NCBI RefSeq assembly: GCF_017639205.1
Contig: NZ_CP071139.1
Location: forward strand, 2,294,001 to 2,358,000
Length of the DNA: 64,000 nt
From: Streptomyces nojiriensis
Lineage (GTDB): Bacteria; Actinomycetota; Actinomycetes; Streptomycetales; Streptomycetaceae
Direction of reading: 5' to 3'
The notes under the pieces are model-generated. The model worked only from the letters and a program-made list of their open reading frames with translations. It was not told where the DNA came from and ran no database searches. A program made the position numbers and the translations under genes. Below are positions 38,605 through 46,304 of this stretch, one piece after another. Position 1 is the stretch's first letter; each line of letters starts with the position of its first letter.

Positions 38605-38650
38605 GGACGCACCGCAAACATTACCGCATGTCAGCGGTGCTCCTTGACCA

Positions 38651-39133
38651 TCACTGGTCCTTGAGGTCCCAGGGCAGGACGAGCCCGTACTTCCACAGGT
38701 AGAAACCGATCAGCGCGCCCGCGATGACGAGGCCCACGCTGGTCAGGATGATGTTGCGGCGGCGGACCTTCGGGTCGAGCGCCTTCTGCGCCGCCTCGGT
38801 GACCTTCCGCTTGGTCCAGCGCAGCACGAGGTGGGCCCAGGCGAACTCGGTGGCCCAGATCGCCAGGCCCGCGAAGATCGCGACCCAACCGGGGCCGGGC
38901 AGCACGAGCATCGCGACACCGGCGGCGATCACCGCGAGGCCGACGATGAAGACGCCGACCTGCCAGCTCAGGTGCAGGCTCTTGTTCGACTTGATGAAGG
39001 CCGGGGCCTTCGACACGTGCGGCGCCTCCGCGGCGGCTTCCGCGGTGTCGTCCGCGGCCGGTCCGGTGGTGGCTTCCGTGGTGGCTTCGTCAGCGGCGGA
39101 CCCGTGGGTTCCGCGGTCACTCCCCGTATTCAT
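38651..39133 (-). CDS. TIGR02611 family (PGPGW motif) membrane protein
   Basis: A 160-residue protein. The acidic/Ala/Thr-rich N-terminus (~1-45) is followed by two close helices carrying the family signature MLVLPGPGWVAIFAGLAIWATEF, then a basic loop (RWTKRKVTEAAQKALDPKVRRRN) and a third helix near the C-terminus. The function of this actinobacterial family is unknown. The start is ATG at 39133. It is divergent from ssgB, with 177 bp between them. Confidence 0.92.
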   Translation of the reverse strand: MNTGSDRGTHGSAADEATTEATTGPAADDTAEAAAEAPHVSKAPAFIKSNKSLHLSWQVGVFIVGLAVIAAGVAMLVLPGPGWVAIFAGLAIWATEFAWAHLVLRWTKRKVTEAAQKALDPKVRRRNIILTSVGLVIAGALIGFYLWKYGLVLPWDLKDQ

Positions 39134-39310
39134 GGAGTCGAATCTACCGGAGCTCGATGCACACGGGAATGCGGGTTTGGATCCGCCGTCCGAGGGACCC
39201 AGAGGTCCGCAAAACGGTCAGAGGGGTTTACAACGGCACCGTAGGTGGCATGTCGATTTCGCCGACGTGCGAATCCCCGAGCGCACACTGAGCGAAAGGC
39301 CCTGGCGCTT

Positions 39311-39724
39311 ATGAACACCACGGTCAGCTGCGAGCTGCACCTGCGCCTCGTTGTGTCGAGCGAGTCCTCACTGCCTGTTCCCGCGGGCCTGCGGTATGAC
39401 ACGGCCGACCCCTACGCCGTGCACGCCACCTTCCACACCGGCGCCGAGGAGACGGTCGAATGGGTGTTCGCCCGCGACCTCCTCGCGGAGGGCCTCCACC
39501 GGCCCACCGGTACCGGCGACGTCCGCGTCTGGCCGTCCCGCAGCCACGGTCAGGGCGTCGTCTGCATCGCCCTGAGCTCACCGGAGGGAGAAGCACTGCT
39601 CGAAGCACCCGCCCGAGCACTCGAGTCGTTCCTCAAGCGGACGGACGCCGCGGTTCCACCCGGGACCGAGCACCGGCACTTCGACCTCGACAAGGAGCTC
39701 TCCCACATCCTGGCCGAAAGCTGA
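39311..39724 (+). CDS. ssgB: Sporulation-specific cell division activator SsgB
   Basis: The archetypal SsgA-like protein. In Streptomyces, SsgB recruits FtsZ to future septum sites during sporulation-specific division of aerial hyphae. The 137 residues match S. coelicolor SsgB closely from memory (MNTTVSCELHLRLVVSSESS...; DPYAVHATFHTGAEETVEWVFARDLLAEGL; ...HFDLDKELSHILAES). The start is ATG at 39311 with GAAAGG upstream. Its presence identifies the host as a morphologically complex actinomycete. The promoter is expected to be developmentally controlled, but no specific box was assigned. Confidence 0.97.
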   Translation: MNTTVSCELHLRLVVSSESSLPVPAGLRYDTADPYAVHATFHTGAEETVEWVFARDLLAEGLHRPTGTGDVRVWPSRSHGQGVVCIALSSPEGEALLEAPARALESFLKRTDAAVPPGTEHRHFDLDKELSHILAES

Positions 39725-39925
39725 GCCAGGCCTACAGCCGCTCGACACCGTCCGACTCGGGGCGACGGTGCGGGTCGGCCGACAACCACATACGCAGTGC
39801 CGGCGCTGTTCCCGCGGAAGCCACCCGCGAGGACGGCGCCGGTGTGCTTCGGCGGGACCCGCTATTGTCGGGCGGCAGCGGCGGCGCCTCCCGTCGTCGC
39901 AGGCCCGGCCTCTGAGGGAGACCCC

Positions 39926-40546
39926 GTGCAGATCCCCCACGACACCCGTCGCGCGCTCGACGTCGTCGTCGCGCTGGTGAACACCGCGGCCGAGACCGAC
40001 CAGCCCGACGGCCTCTCGGACATCGGCGCGCTGCGCGGATTCGTCCAGGAGTACTCGATCAGCGACGTCGGCGAGCTCAGCGCCCGCGACCTGGCCGGCG
40101 TCCGGACGGTGCGCGGAAAGTTCGCCCAGGTCTTCGCCTCCCCGAACCCGCGTGCGGCTTCGATACTGATCAACGAGCTCGTGGCCACGGCCGGCACCAC
40201 CCCGCAGCTGACCGACCACGACGGCTACGACTGGCACGTGCACTACTTCGCGCCGGGCGCGTCGGTGGGCGACCACCTGGCGGCCGACGGCGGCATGGCG
40301 CTGGCCTTCATCGTGGTCTCCGGCGAACAGGAGCGGCTGCGCCGCTGCGAGGCCCCGGACTGCCGGCGGGCCTTCGTCGACCTGTCCCGCAACCGCTCCC
40401 GGCGCTACTGCGACAGCCGGACCTGCGGGAACCGGCTGCACGTGGCGGCGTACCGGGCCCGGCGCAAGGAGGCCGACGCGGAGGCGTCAGAGCAGGAAGA
40501 GATCGTGCACGGCGGCGAGCAGCAGCAGGATGCCGATCACCGCTAG
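39926..40546 (+). CDS. CGNR zinc finger protein, probable transcriptional regulator
   Basis: A 206-residue protein with an N-terminal ABATE-type stress-response/ligand-binding domain (~1-130). The C-terminal CGNR zinc finger (~137-180) is CEAPDCRRAFVDLSRNRSRRYC..., followed by CGNR, with four cysteines in C-x4-C / C-x4-C arrangement. CGNR proteins bind DNA; ligands and targets are mostly unknown. The start is GTG at 39926 behind GAGGGAG. Its last 60 bp overlap the convergent 53-codon gene at 40487-40648. Confidence 0.92.
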   Translation: MQIPHDTRRALDVVVALVNTAAETDQPDGLSDIGALRGFVQEYSISDVGELSARDLAGVRTVRGKFAQVFASPNPRAASILINELVATAGTTPQLTDHDGYDWHVHYFAPGASVGDHLAADGGMALAFIVVSGEQERLRRCEAPDCRRAFVDLSRNRSRRYCDSRTCGNRLHVAAYRARRKEADAEASEQEEIVHGGEQQQDADHR

Positions 40547-40648
40547 GAAGATCATCAGGGGTGGTTGGGAGAGCGCGAAGAGACAGCCTCGCGGCTCCTC
40601 CACTGCAGGGGCGGGTACCGGCGGGTCACCGTGCGATGTGTCGAACAT
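40487..40648 (-). CDS. Small single-pass membrane protein (53 aa)
   Basis: A 53-residue reading frame. A soluble, Pro-rich N-terminus (residues 1-30, MFDTSHGDPPVPAPAVEEPRG) with one Cys is followed by a strong transmembrane helix (LMIFLAVIGILLLLAAV) and a short tail HDLFLL. The hydrophobic segment with flanking Pro and polar residues is not expected from a shadow of the CGNR gene, and codon third positions in the non-overlapping part are GC-rich. Its last 60 bp are antisense to the CGNR gene. No good Shine-Dalgarno precedes the ATG at 40648, so the exact start is uncertain. Confidence 0.62.
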   Translation of the reverse strand: MFDTSHGDPPVPAPAVEEPRGCLFALSQPPLMIFLAVIGILLLLAAVHDLFLL

Positions 40649-40760
40649 GTCGGGGCGATGATGGCGCAGGGCACCACCGACCGGCCCTCAACACGCCAAC
40701 ATCCGCGCGGGAGTTCGCTCGATCTTGTGGACGAGGTCCGGTCCGGGCCCCGTCCCGTGC

Positions 40761-41213
40761 TCAGATCCCGTGCTTCTTGAGGATGGCCTCGATGTCGGAG
40801 AAGTCGTCGGCGGGGGCGTCGGAGCGGGGCTGCGAACCTGCGCGGGCGGTGCCGAGGGACGGTGCGGAGGCGGCCGGGGCGACGGCTTCGGCGGCCGGGC
40901 TCCCCTTGACCTTCTTCTTCGGCTTCCCGGCTTCTCCGGGCTCCCCGGAAGCGGCGAGGGCGCGGCGCTCGATGGCGCGGGTGGTCATGAAGAGCAGCCA
41001 GGACACCCCCAGCAGCCCGAAGCCGGCCCAGACGGTCGGGTTGAAGACCATCCCGGACACCCACTCCACGAACCCCGTCATCACCAGGGCGACCGGCACG
41101 AGCGCGTACGCGGTGATCCGCGCGGCGGCCAGGAAGCGCTTGCGGTAGGCGGTGACCGCGGCGATGCCCAGGCCCGCCACTGACACCGCGGAGCAAATGG
41201 TCTCGGCAAGCAT
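40761..41213 (-). CDS. Uncharacterised membrane protein with conserved C-terminal helix
   Basis: A 150-residue protein with three predicted membrane helices in the first ~85 residues (ICSAVSVAGLGIAAVTAY; ITAYALVPVALVMTGFVEWVSG; VWAGFGLLGVSWLLFMTT). A Lys/Ala/Pro-rich linker leads to a terminal amphipathic segment DDFSDIEAILKKHGI that looks like a protein-interaction motif. The start is ATG at 41213 behind GGAGG. Function unknown. It is co-directional with the 53-residue gene, 112 bp upstream of it. Confidence 0.82.
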   Translation of the reverse strand: MLAETICSAVSVAGLGIAAVTAYRKRFLAAARITAYALVPVALVMTGFVEWVSGMVFNPTVWAGFGLLGVSWLLFMTTRAIERRALAASGEPGEAGKPKKKVKGSPAAEAVAPAASAPSLGTARAGSQPRSDAPADDFSDIEAILKKHGI

Positions 41214-41395
41214 GCGGTCCTCCGGACTCTCGGCGGCTCGGCGGTCTGTCCCTTTCCATCCTGCACCGGCCGCCGCCGCGGCGGCCAGGTCCCGGGCCCC
41301 GCCCGGACGGATCTCCGGGACATCTCCGGGTCGCGCCTCCTCCCTGGGTCCAGGTCCCGGTCGGTGGGGCGGACGGGGGCTGGGAGACTGTCCGT

Positions 41396-41890
41396 ATGAC
41401 CGATTCCGTGATCCTCGACGTCTGGTGCGAACTGCAGTGCCCGGACTGCCACCGCGCCCTGGACGACGTACGCGCCCTGCGGGCCCGCTACGGCGACCGG
41501 CTGGACATCCGGCTGCGCCACTTCCCCCTGGAGAAGCACAAGCACTCCTTCGCCGCGGCGCAGGCCGCCGAGGAGGCCGTCGAGCAGGGTCAGGGGTGGC
41601 CCTACGCGGAGGCCGTGCTGGCGCGGACCGCGGAGCTGGCCGAGCGCGGCGAGCCGGTCCTGCTGGACGTGGCGCGTGAACTGGGGCTCGACGTCGAGGA
41701 GTTCGACACCGCCCTGATCGACGGGCGGCACATCCTGATCGTCGACGCCGACCAGGCCGAGGGCAAGGCGATCGGCGTGACCGGCACCCCGACGTACGTG
41801 ATCGACGGGCAGCGCCTCGACGGCGGCAAGAGCCAGGACGGCCTGCGCGCCCGCATCGAGGAGATCGCCGACCGCCTGCTGGCGGCCTAG
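41396..41890 (+). CDS. DsbA-family thioredoxin-like protein
   Basis: A 164-residue thioredoxin-fold protein with active site C15-P-D-C18 (VWCELQCPDCHRAL), a helical insertion of DsbA/FrnE type (~35-110), and the cis-proline loop GVTGTPTYVIDG. There is no signal peptide, so a cytoplasmic oxidoreductase or isomerase role is likely. The start is ATG at 41396. The stop TAG shares the palindromic CTAG (41887-41890) with the stop of the convergent GNAT gene. Confidence 0.9.
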   Translation: MTDSVILDVWCELQCPDCHRALDDVRALRARYGDRLDIRLRHFPLEKHKHSFAAAQAAEEAVEQGQGWPYAEAVLARTAELAERGEPVLLDVARELGLDVEEFDTALIDGRHILIVDADQAEGKAIGVTGTPTYVIDGQRLDGGKSQDGLRARIEEIADRLLAA

Positions 41891-42711
41891 ATCAGGTCCT
41901 TGGCGTAGTTGAAGTCGGTGGGCCGGTAGCCGAGGGAGACGTAGAGCCTCAGGGCCGGGGTGTTGTCGGTGAAGACCTGGAGCGCCAGCAGGCGGTGGCC
42001 GGCGGCGAGGGCGGTGCGTTCGGCGAGCTGCATCAGGTGGCGGCCGTGCCCGCGTCCCCGGTGCTCGGCCCGGACCTCGATGTCGTAGACGTACGAGCCC
42101 GCCCCGCGCGGCGCGAGCCACACGTGTCCGACGGGCACCCCGGCGGCCTCCAGGACGACGAAGGCGGCTCCCGGGGTGGCCAGGCCCTGGGGCAGCTGGC
42201 TCTCGTGGTCGGCCACCGACTTGGCGCGGGCCGCCTCGGCGGACATGCCGCGGCTGCTCCAGTTCGCGGCGTAGGACTCGACGGCCCGGGCGTACCAGCC
42301 CTCGTACTCGGCGTCCGTCATGGGCCGGCCGCGCACCCCCTCGGGCAGGGCGGGCGGCTCGGCCGGCAGGTCCTTGGCCATGTTCCGGCTGTACTCCGCG
42401 TACCCGAGGGCCTCGGCCATGCACAGGCCCGCCTCCGAGTCCGCCGGGACCGAGACGCGGACCCGGCGGCAGCCCCAGCCGCGCAGCACTTCCTCGGCGG
42501 CGAGCGCGGCCACGGTGGCCCTCCCCCGCCGACGGTCGCCCTGCTCGACGTCCAGGTCGCGGATCTCGCCGACCGTCGGCCCGAACGGGGTGTCGGAGGC
42601 GATCACCAGGGCGCCGACCCGCCTGCTGTTGACCCGGATCTCGTACGGGCGCGAGCGCGCGCCGTCCGCCATGTGCTGGAGCGGCCCGGACGGCCGCAGG
42701 GTGGTGGTCAT
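41887..42711 (-). CDS. Tandem GNAT-domain acetyltransferase
   Basis: A 274-residue protein with two GNAT halves. The N-half has IRDLDVEQGDRRRGRATVAALAAEEVL, closing with YAEYSRNMAKDL. The C-half has YDIEVRAEHRGRGHGRHLMQLAERTAL, closing with YRPTDFNYAKDL. The duplicated layout resembles mycothiol synthase MshD, but no mycothiol-specific signature was identified. The C-half keeps the R-G-x-G-x-G/A acetyl-CoA loop (RGRGHG). The N-half loop (RRRGRA) is less standard. The start was set at the ATG at 42711. Confidence 0.88.
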   Translation of the reverse strand: MTTTLRPSGPLQHMADGARSRPYEIRVNSRRVGALVIASDTPFGPTVGEIRDLDVEQGDRRRGRATVAALAAEEVLRGWGCRRVRVSVPADSEAGLCMAEALGYAEYSRNMAKDLPAEPPALPEGVRGRPMTDAEYEGWYARAVESYAANWSSRGMSAEAARAKSVADHESQLPQGLATPGAAFVVLEAAGVPVGHVWLAPRGAGSYVYDIEVRAEHRGRGHGRHLMQLAERTALAAGHRLLALQVFTDNTPALRLYVSLGYRPTDFNYAKDLI

Positions 42712-42771
42712 CCCTTGAGTTCTACCCGCCCCGCGGCCGCCGCGACAGTCCTCCCGGCGGCCGGACACCCG

Positions 42772-43593
42772 TTACGGGTCGATGTCCGCGGCCGCCTTGA
42801 CCTCGAAGATCCGCATCACCTCGGCCGTGACCGGTCCGGGTGCGGTCCCCAGCTCGCGGTCGCCGATCCGCAGCACCGCCTGGGCATCGCGCAGCGAGGA
42901 GGTCACGAAGACCTCCTCGGCCCGCTCCAGCACCTCGAAGGGCAGGTCGGTCTCCTTGGCACCGGCCCAGTCGACGATCAGGGCCCGGGTGATGCCGGCC
43001 AGGCAGCCGGACTCGAGCGGCGGGGTGTGCAGCTCTCCGTCGAGTACGACGAAGACGTTCGAGCCGGTGCCCTCGCAGAGCCGGCCGAGGGTGTTGGCGA
43101 GGAGCGCCTCGGAGGCCCCGGCACGGTGCGCGGCGGCGAGGGCGACCACGTTCTCGGCGTACGAGGTGGTCTTCAGCCCGGCCACGGCGGAGCGCTCGTT
43201 GCGGACCCAGGGGACCGTGACGACGGCGGTGGTGTCCGGGCGGCGGGGGGAGTCCGCGACGGCGGCGATCAGGGTGGTCCCGGCGTCCCCGCGGTCGGAG
43301 CCGAGCGGGGACACTCCGCCGGTGTAGGTGATGCGCAGTCGGCCGTGCTCCAGCGGGTTGGCCTCCAGTACGGCTGCGCAGGCGCGGCGGACCTCGTCGA
43401 GGTCGGGGTCCGGCAGGCCCAGGCCGCGGGCCGAGCGGGTGAGCCGTTCCAGGTGCCGGGTGAGCGCGAAGGCGCGGCCGCGCTCGGCCTTCAGCGTCTC
43501 GAAGACGCCGTCGCCCACGGTCAGGCCGTGGTCGAAGACGGACACCTTCGCGCTGTCCGCCTCGGTCAGGGCTCCGTCGAGCCAGATCTTCAT
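42772..43593 (-). CDS. pabC: Aminodeoxychorismate lyase / class IV aminotransferase
   Basis: A PLP enzyme of fold type IV. The 273 residues show the N-terminal MKIWLDG...VSVFDHGLTVGDGVFETLKAERG, the catalytic Lys in LKTTSYAENVVAL, and the PLP-phosphate loop LGRLCEGTGSNVFVVLDGELHTPPLESGCLAGITR. Overlapping the pabB stop by 4 bp (ATGA) makes the lyase that releases 4-aminobenzoate for folate the natural role. A branched-chain or D-amino-acid aminotransferase activity is the family alternative. ATG at 43593. Confidence 0.92.
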   Translation of the reverse strand: MKIWLDGALTEADSAKVSVFDHGLTVGDGVFETLKAERGRAFALTRHLERLTRSARGLGLPDPDLDEVRRACAAVLEANPLEHGRLRITYTGGVSPLGSDRGDAGTTLIAAVADSPRRPDTTAVVTVPWVRNERSAVAGLKTTSYAENVVALAAAHRAGASEALLANTLGRLCEGTGSNVFVVLDGELHTPPLESGCLAGITRALIVDWAGAKETDLPFEVLERAEEVFVTSSLRDAQAVLRIGDRELGTAPGPVTAEVMRIFEVKAAADIDP

Positions 43594-44675
43594 GGTGCGG
43601 TCCTTCCGATCGTGTCGTTCGTCCCCTGCGTACCACCGCTCACCTCGTGGCCCATGGCCACGCGCAGGAGCCGCGCTGCCTTGAGCTCGGTCTCCGCCCA
43701 TTCGCGGTCGGGGTCGGAGCCCCAGGTGATGCCCGCTCCGGTGCCGAAGAGCAGCCGGGGGCCGCCGGCGGCCTCCCGGTCGATCCAGAAGGTGCGGATG
43801 CCGACGGCGAGCTCGGCGGTGCGCCGGTCCGCGTCGACCCAGCCGATGCCTCCGCAGTAGGGGCCGCGCGGGGCGGTTTCCAGGGCTTCGATGATCCGCA
43901 GGGCGGAGGACTTCGGGGCGCCCGTGACGGAGCCGGGCGGGAAGGTGGCGGCGAGCAGCTCGGGCCAGCCGGTGCCGTCGGCGAGTTCGCCGCTCACGAC
44001 GGAGACGAGGTGGACCAGGCCGGGGTGCTCCTCGACGGCGCACAGTTCGGGGACGGCGACGGAGCCCGTGGCGCAGACCCGGCCGAGGTCGTTGCGCACG
44101 AGGTCCACGATCATCACGTTCTCGGCGTGGTCCTTGGGGAGCAGGTCGTCGACGGTGCGTCCGGTCCCCTTGATGGGGCCGGACTCGATGTGCCGGCCGG
44201 ACCGGCGCAGGAACAGCTCGGGCGAGGCGGTGGCGATCTCGACGCCGTGGGCGGCCAGGCGAATCGTTCCTGCGAAGGGCGCGGGGTTGCCGCGCGCGAG
44301 GAGCGCGGTGAGCGCGTCGACATCGGCGCGGTCGGGGTGGGGCAGCGGCGCGGACATCACCCGGCAGAGGTTGGCCTGGTAGACCTCACCTGCGGCGATG
44401 TGTTCGCGGATGCGCCGTACGCCGGCCACGTACGCGGCGCGGTCGAGGGAGGAGGTCCACCGGTCGGCGTCGGGTCCGTGCCAGGCACCCGGAACGGGCG
44501 CGGGGACCGGCTCGCGGCGCACGTCGCCGAAGCGCGCGCAGACGAGCCGCCCTTCGAAGTCGGCGGACACCGCCCAGAAGCCGGTGGAGTCGAGGGCGGC
44601 GGGATCGCTGGTGACGTCTCGGAGGTCGGTCGCGAGAAGGCCGCCGAAGCGGGCCATGGGAGGCAGGTCGTGCAC
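43590..44675 (-). CDS. pabB: Aminodeoxychorismate synthase component I (chorismate-binding)
   Basis: Converts chorismate to 4-amino-4-deoxychorismate for folate. The 361 residues form the chorismate-binding fold: GEVYQANLCRVM, SPELFLRRSGRHIESGPIKGTGR, HAENVMIVDLVRNDLGRV and FPPGSVTGAPKSSALRIIE are diagnostic. The start is uncertain: GTG at 44675 gives VHDLPPMARFGG; ATG at 44657 is the alternative, and neither has a strong Shine-Dalgarno. The pabA glutaminase is not present beside it. Overlaps pabC by 4 bp. Confidence 0.93.
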   Translation of the reverse strand: MHDLPPMARFGGLLATDLRDVTSDPAALDSTGFWAVSADFEGRLVCARFGDVRREPVPAPVPGAWHGPDADRWTSSLDRAAYVAGVRRIREHIAAGEVYQANLCRVMSAPLPHPDRADVDALTALLARGNPAPFAGTIRLAAHGVEIATASPELFLRRSGRHIESGPIKGTGRTVDDLLPKDHAENVMIVDLVRNDLGRVCATGSVAVPELCAVEEHPGLVHLVSVVSGELADGTGWPELLAATFPPGSVTGAPKSSALRIIEALETAPRGPYCGGIGWVDADRRTAELAVGIRTFWIDREAAGGPRLLFGTGAGITWGSDPDREWAETELKAARLLRVAMGHEVSGGTQGTNDTIGRTAP

Positions 44676-44772
44676 GGCTGCGAGTCTATGACCGGTGACG
44701 GCACGGCGCCGGTGCGGTGACGGCGGGGTGACCTGTGGTGATCGAGCGGCAGCACGCTGCGGAAACGCGTTT

Positions 44773-44800
44773 TTGAGCTGGCCCGGTAATCCGCTAGAGT
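44773..44800 (+). promoter_or_regulatory. Promoter of the tRNA cluster
   Basis: TTGAGC (44773-44778) and TAGAGT (44795-44800), 16 bp apart, lie about 55 bp upstream of tRNA-Gly. They are preceded by a T-run and followed by an A/C-rich start region, a good vegetative promoter match. Confidence 0.65.
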
Positions 44801-44855
44801 TCAACACGTCGCCAGGGAGCGAAGGGGAAAAACCCCGGAGCGAGCACGGTGACCT

Positions 44856-44928
<73 letters not shown>

Positions 44929-44967
44929 CGAAGTGGGGGATCTTCCCGAGAACCCCCGCAGCTCCAT

Positions 44968-45038
44968 GGTGGAGTGGCCGAGAGGCGAGGCAACGGCCTG
45001 CAAAGCCGTCTACACGGGTTCAAATCCCGTCTCCACCT
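44968..45038 (+). tRNA. tRNA-Cys (GCA)
   Basis: 71 nt; acceptor GGTGGAG/CTCCACC, anticodon stem-loop ACGGC-CTGCAAA-GCCGT (anticodon GCA), T-arm CGGGTTCAAATCCCG, discriminator T, CCA not encoded. 39 bp after tRNA-Gly. Confidence 0.98.
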
Positions 45039-45042
45039 CCAA

Positions 45043-45114
45043 GGACGATTAGCTCAGCGGGAGAGCGCTTCCCTGACACGGAAGAGGTCACTGGTTCAAT
45101 CCCAGTATCGTCCA
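45043..45114 (+). tRNA. tRNA-Val (GAC), copy 1
   Basis: 72 nt; acceptor GGACGAT/ATCGTCC, anticodon stem-loop CTTCC-CTGACAC-GGAAG (GAC), T-arm CTGGTTCAATCCCAG, discriminator A. Only 4 bp separate it from tRNA-Cys, so the two are processed from one transcript. Confidence 0.98.
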
Positions 45115-45133
45115 CTGATCCGCAAGGATCCCC

Positions 45134-45205
45134 GCGCGATTAGCTCAGCGGGAGAGCGCTTCCCTGACACGGAAGAGGTCACTGGTTCAATCCCAGTATC
45201 GCGCA
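45134..45205 (+). tRNA. tRNA-Val (GAC), copy 2
   Basis: 72 nt; acceptor GCGCGAT/ATCGCGC. Identical in D, anticodon and T arms to copy 1, with compensatory changes in the acceptor stem. Discriminator A, CCA not encoded. Confidence 0.98.
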
Positions 45206-45257
45206 CGCAGCACCTGCACCACCTTGTTCCACCTGCGGCTTTCGAGCTGCGGAGCCC

Positions 45258-45329
45258 GCGCGATTAGCTCAGCGGGAGAGCGCTTCCCTGACACGGAAGA
45301 GGTCACTGGTTCAATCCCAGTATCGCGCA
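45258..45329 (+). tRNA. tRNA-Val (GAC), copy 3
   Basis: 72 nt; identical to copy 2 including the GCGCGAT/ATCGCGC acceptor. Last gene of the cluster, followed after 6 bp by a strong terminator. Confidence 0.98.
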
Positions 45330-45335
45330 CCACCT

Positions 45336-45369
45336 GAAAGCCCCGGCCGTTCTCACGGTCGGGGCTTTC
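45336..45369 (+). terminator. Terminator of the tRNA cluster
   Basis: A 14-bp stem (GAAAGCCCCGGCCG against CGGTCGGGGCTTTC, one G-T pair) with a 6-nt loop immediately follows tRNA-Val copy 3. Confidence 0.88.
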
Positions 45370-45435
45370 GCGTTCCCCCGCCTGAGTGGGCCGCATGAAA
45401 GGGCCATGAAAAGGGCCGCGAAAAGGGTGATGAAA

Positions 45436-45481
45436 AAGGGTGCTGCCCGTCCGACTCCCCAGTCGTACGGGCAGCACCCTT
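45436..45481 (-). terminator. Terminator of the 61-residue membrane protein gene
   Basis: A long stem (AAGGGTGCTGCCCGT...CGACT and complement, about 20 pairs with one mismatch) with a CCCC loop. Read on the minus strand it is followed by TTTTCA, a true U-tract. Confidence 0.85.
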
Positions 45482-45573
45482 CACCTGCCGTCCGTCCGCC
45501 GCTCCCCCGTCCCCACGGGGTTCGACAGGCCGATGTCCCGGTCCGGGCCGCTCTCCCGGACCTGGGGCGCCGC

Positions 45574-45759
45574 TCAGCGCCCCAGCATCAAACCCACGGA
45601 CGACGCCTGTGCCGCCAGCTGCTCGAAGCCTCCGAAGAGGAAGAGCAGCAGGGCGGCCAGGGGGAGCACCATGGCCGCGGCCACCAAGGGGTGGCGGGTA
45701 CCGGACTCGTGGCCGTTGAACGCGAATGCCTTGCGTCCCTGCCGTGCGATGTCCGCCAT
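45574..45759 (-). CDS. Small single-pass membrane protein (61 aa)
   Basis: A 61-residue protein. A polar N-terminus (MADIARQGRKAFAFNGHESGTRHP) is followed by one strong helix (LVAAAMVLPLAALLLFLFGGF) and a short tail (EQLAAQASSVGLMLGR). The ATG at 45759 has an excellent GGGAGAGG ribosome site, which decides this start over upstream in-frame codons. It has its own terminator and a possible -10 box TAGTGT at 45836-45841. Function unknown. Confidence 0.82.
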   Translation of the reverse strand: MADIARQGRKAFAFNGHESGTRHPLVAAAMVLPLAALLLFLFGGFEQLAAQASSVGLMLGR

Positions 45760-46304
45760 GGTCCTCTCCCTGTCGTCTGGCAGCGGCGGGCTCGTGACCT
45801 CGGGGGACGAGTGCGCCACCCGCCGCTTGTCTTCAACACTAGGCGGGCGGGCGGCTCCTGGCCTCATGCCCTCGTACCCTTTGCCGGGCCTCCAGGAGGA
45901 TGACGGGGCCCGCCCCGCGTACTCCCCTGGGTGGAGACCGCTCCCCCGTTATGGGGGTCTTCCCGGAGGGGATGACCGGAGGGTAGTGACTTCGCTCACT
46001 TCCGTCACTCCCTGTCGCCGCGTGTCCGCCCACCGGCCGTCGGCAAGATCGACTCGGCCGGGAGCCGCGTACGGGCGCGCCGGAGTGGGCCCGGACCTGC
46101 TCCTGGGCGCCAATCTCCTTGGCACAAGGGCTGTTTGGCCGGGGGGACCACCCCCGGAGCGCTCCCGGACCGCAGCGCCGACGCCCCCTCAAGTGTGCTG
46201 TGGCGCACTGACAACCGAATCCCCCGGCGAGGGCGCGGCCTCTGAGCACGCATGCCGGATGGTCCGTAAGCTGTGCCACGTCAACAGGACGACCGGTCAG
46301 CGGG
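45760..46304. other. 545-bp divergent intergenic region
   Basis: Between the 61-residue membrane protein gene (minus) and the kinase gene (plus). A -10-like TAGTGT serves the minus gene. A GTGAC...GTCAC dyad (around 45985-46010) lies in the middle. No reading frame with convincing codon use or start signal was found, and no structured RNA could be assigned. Confidence 0.5.
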
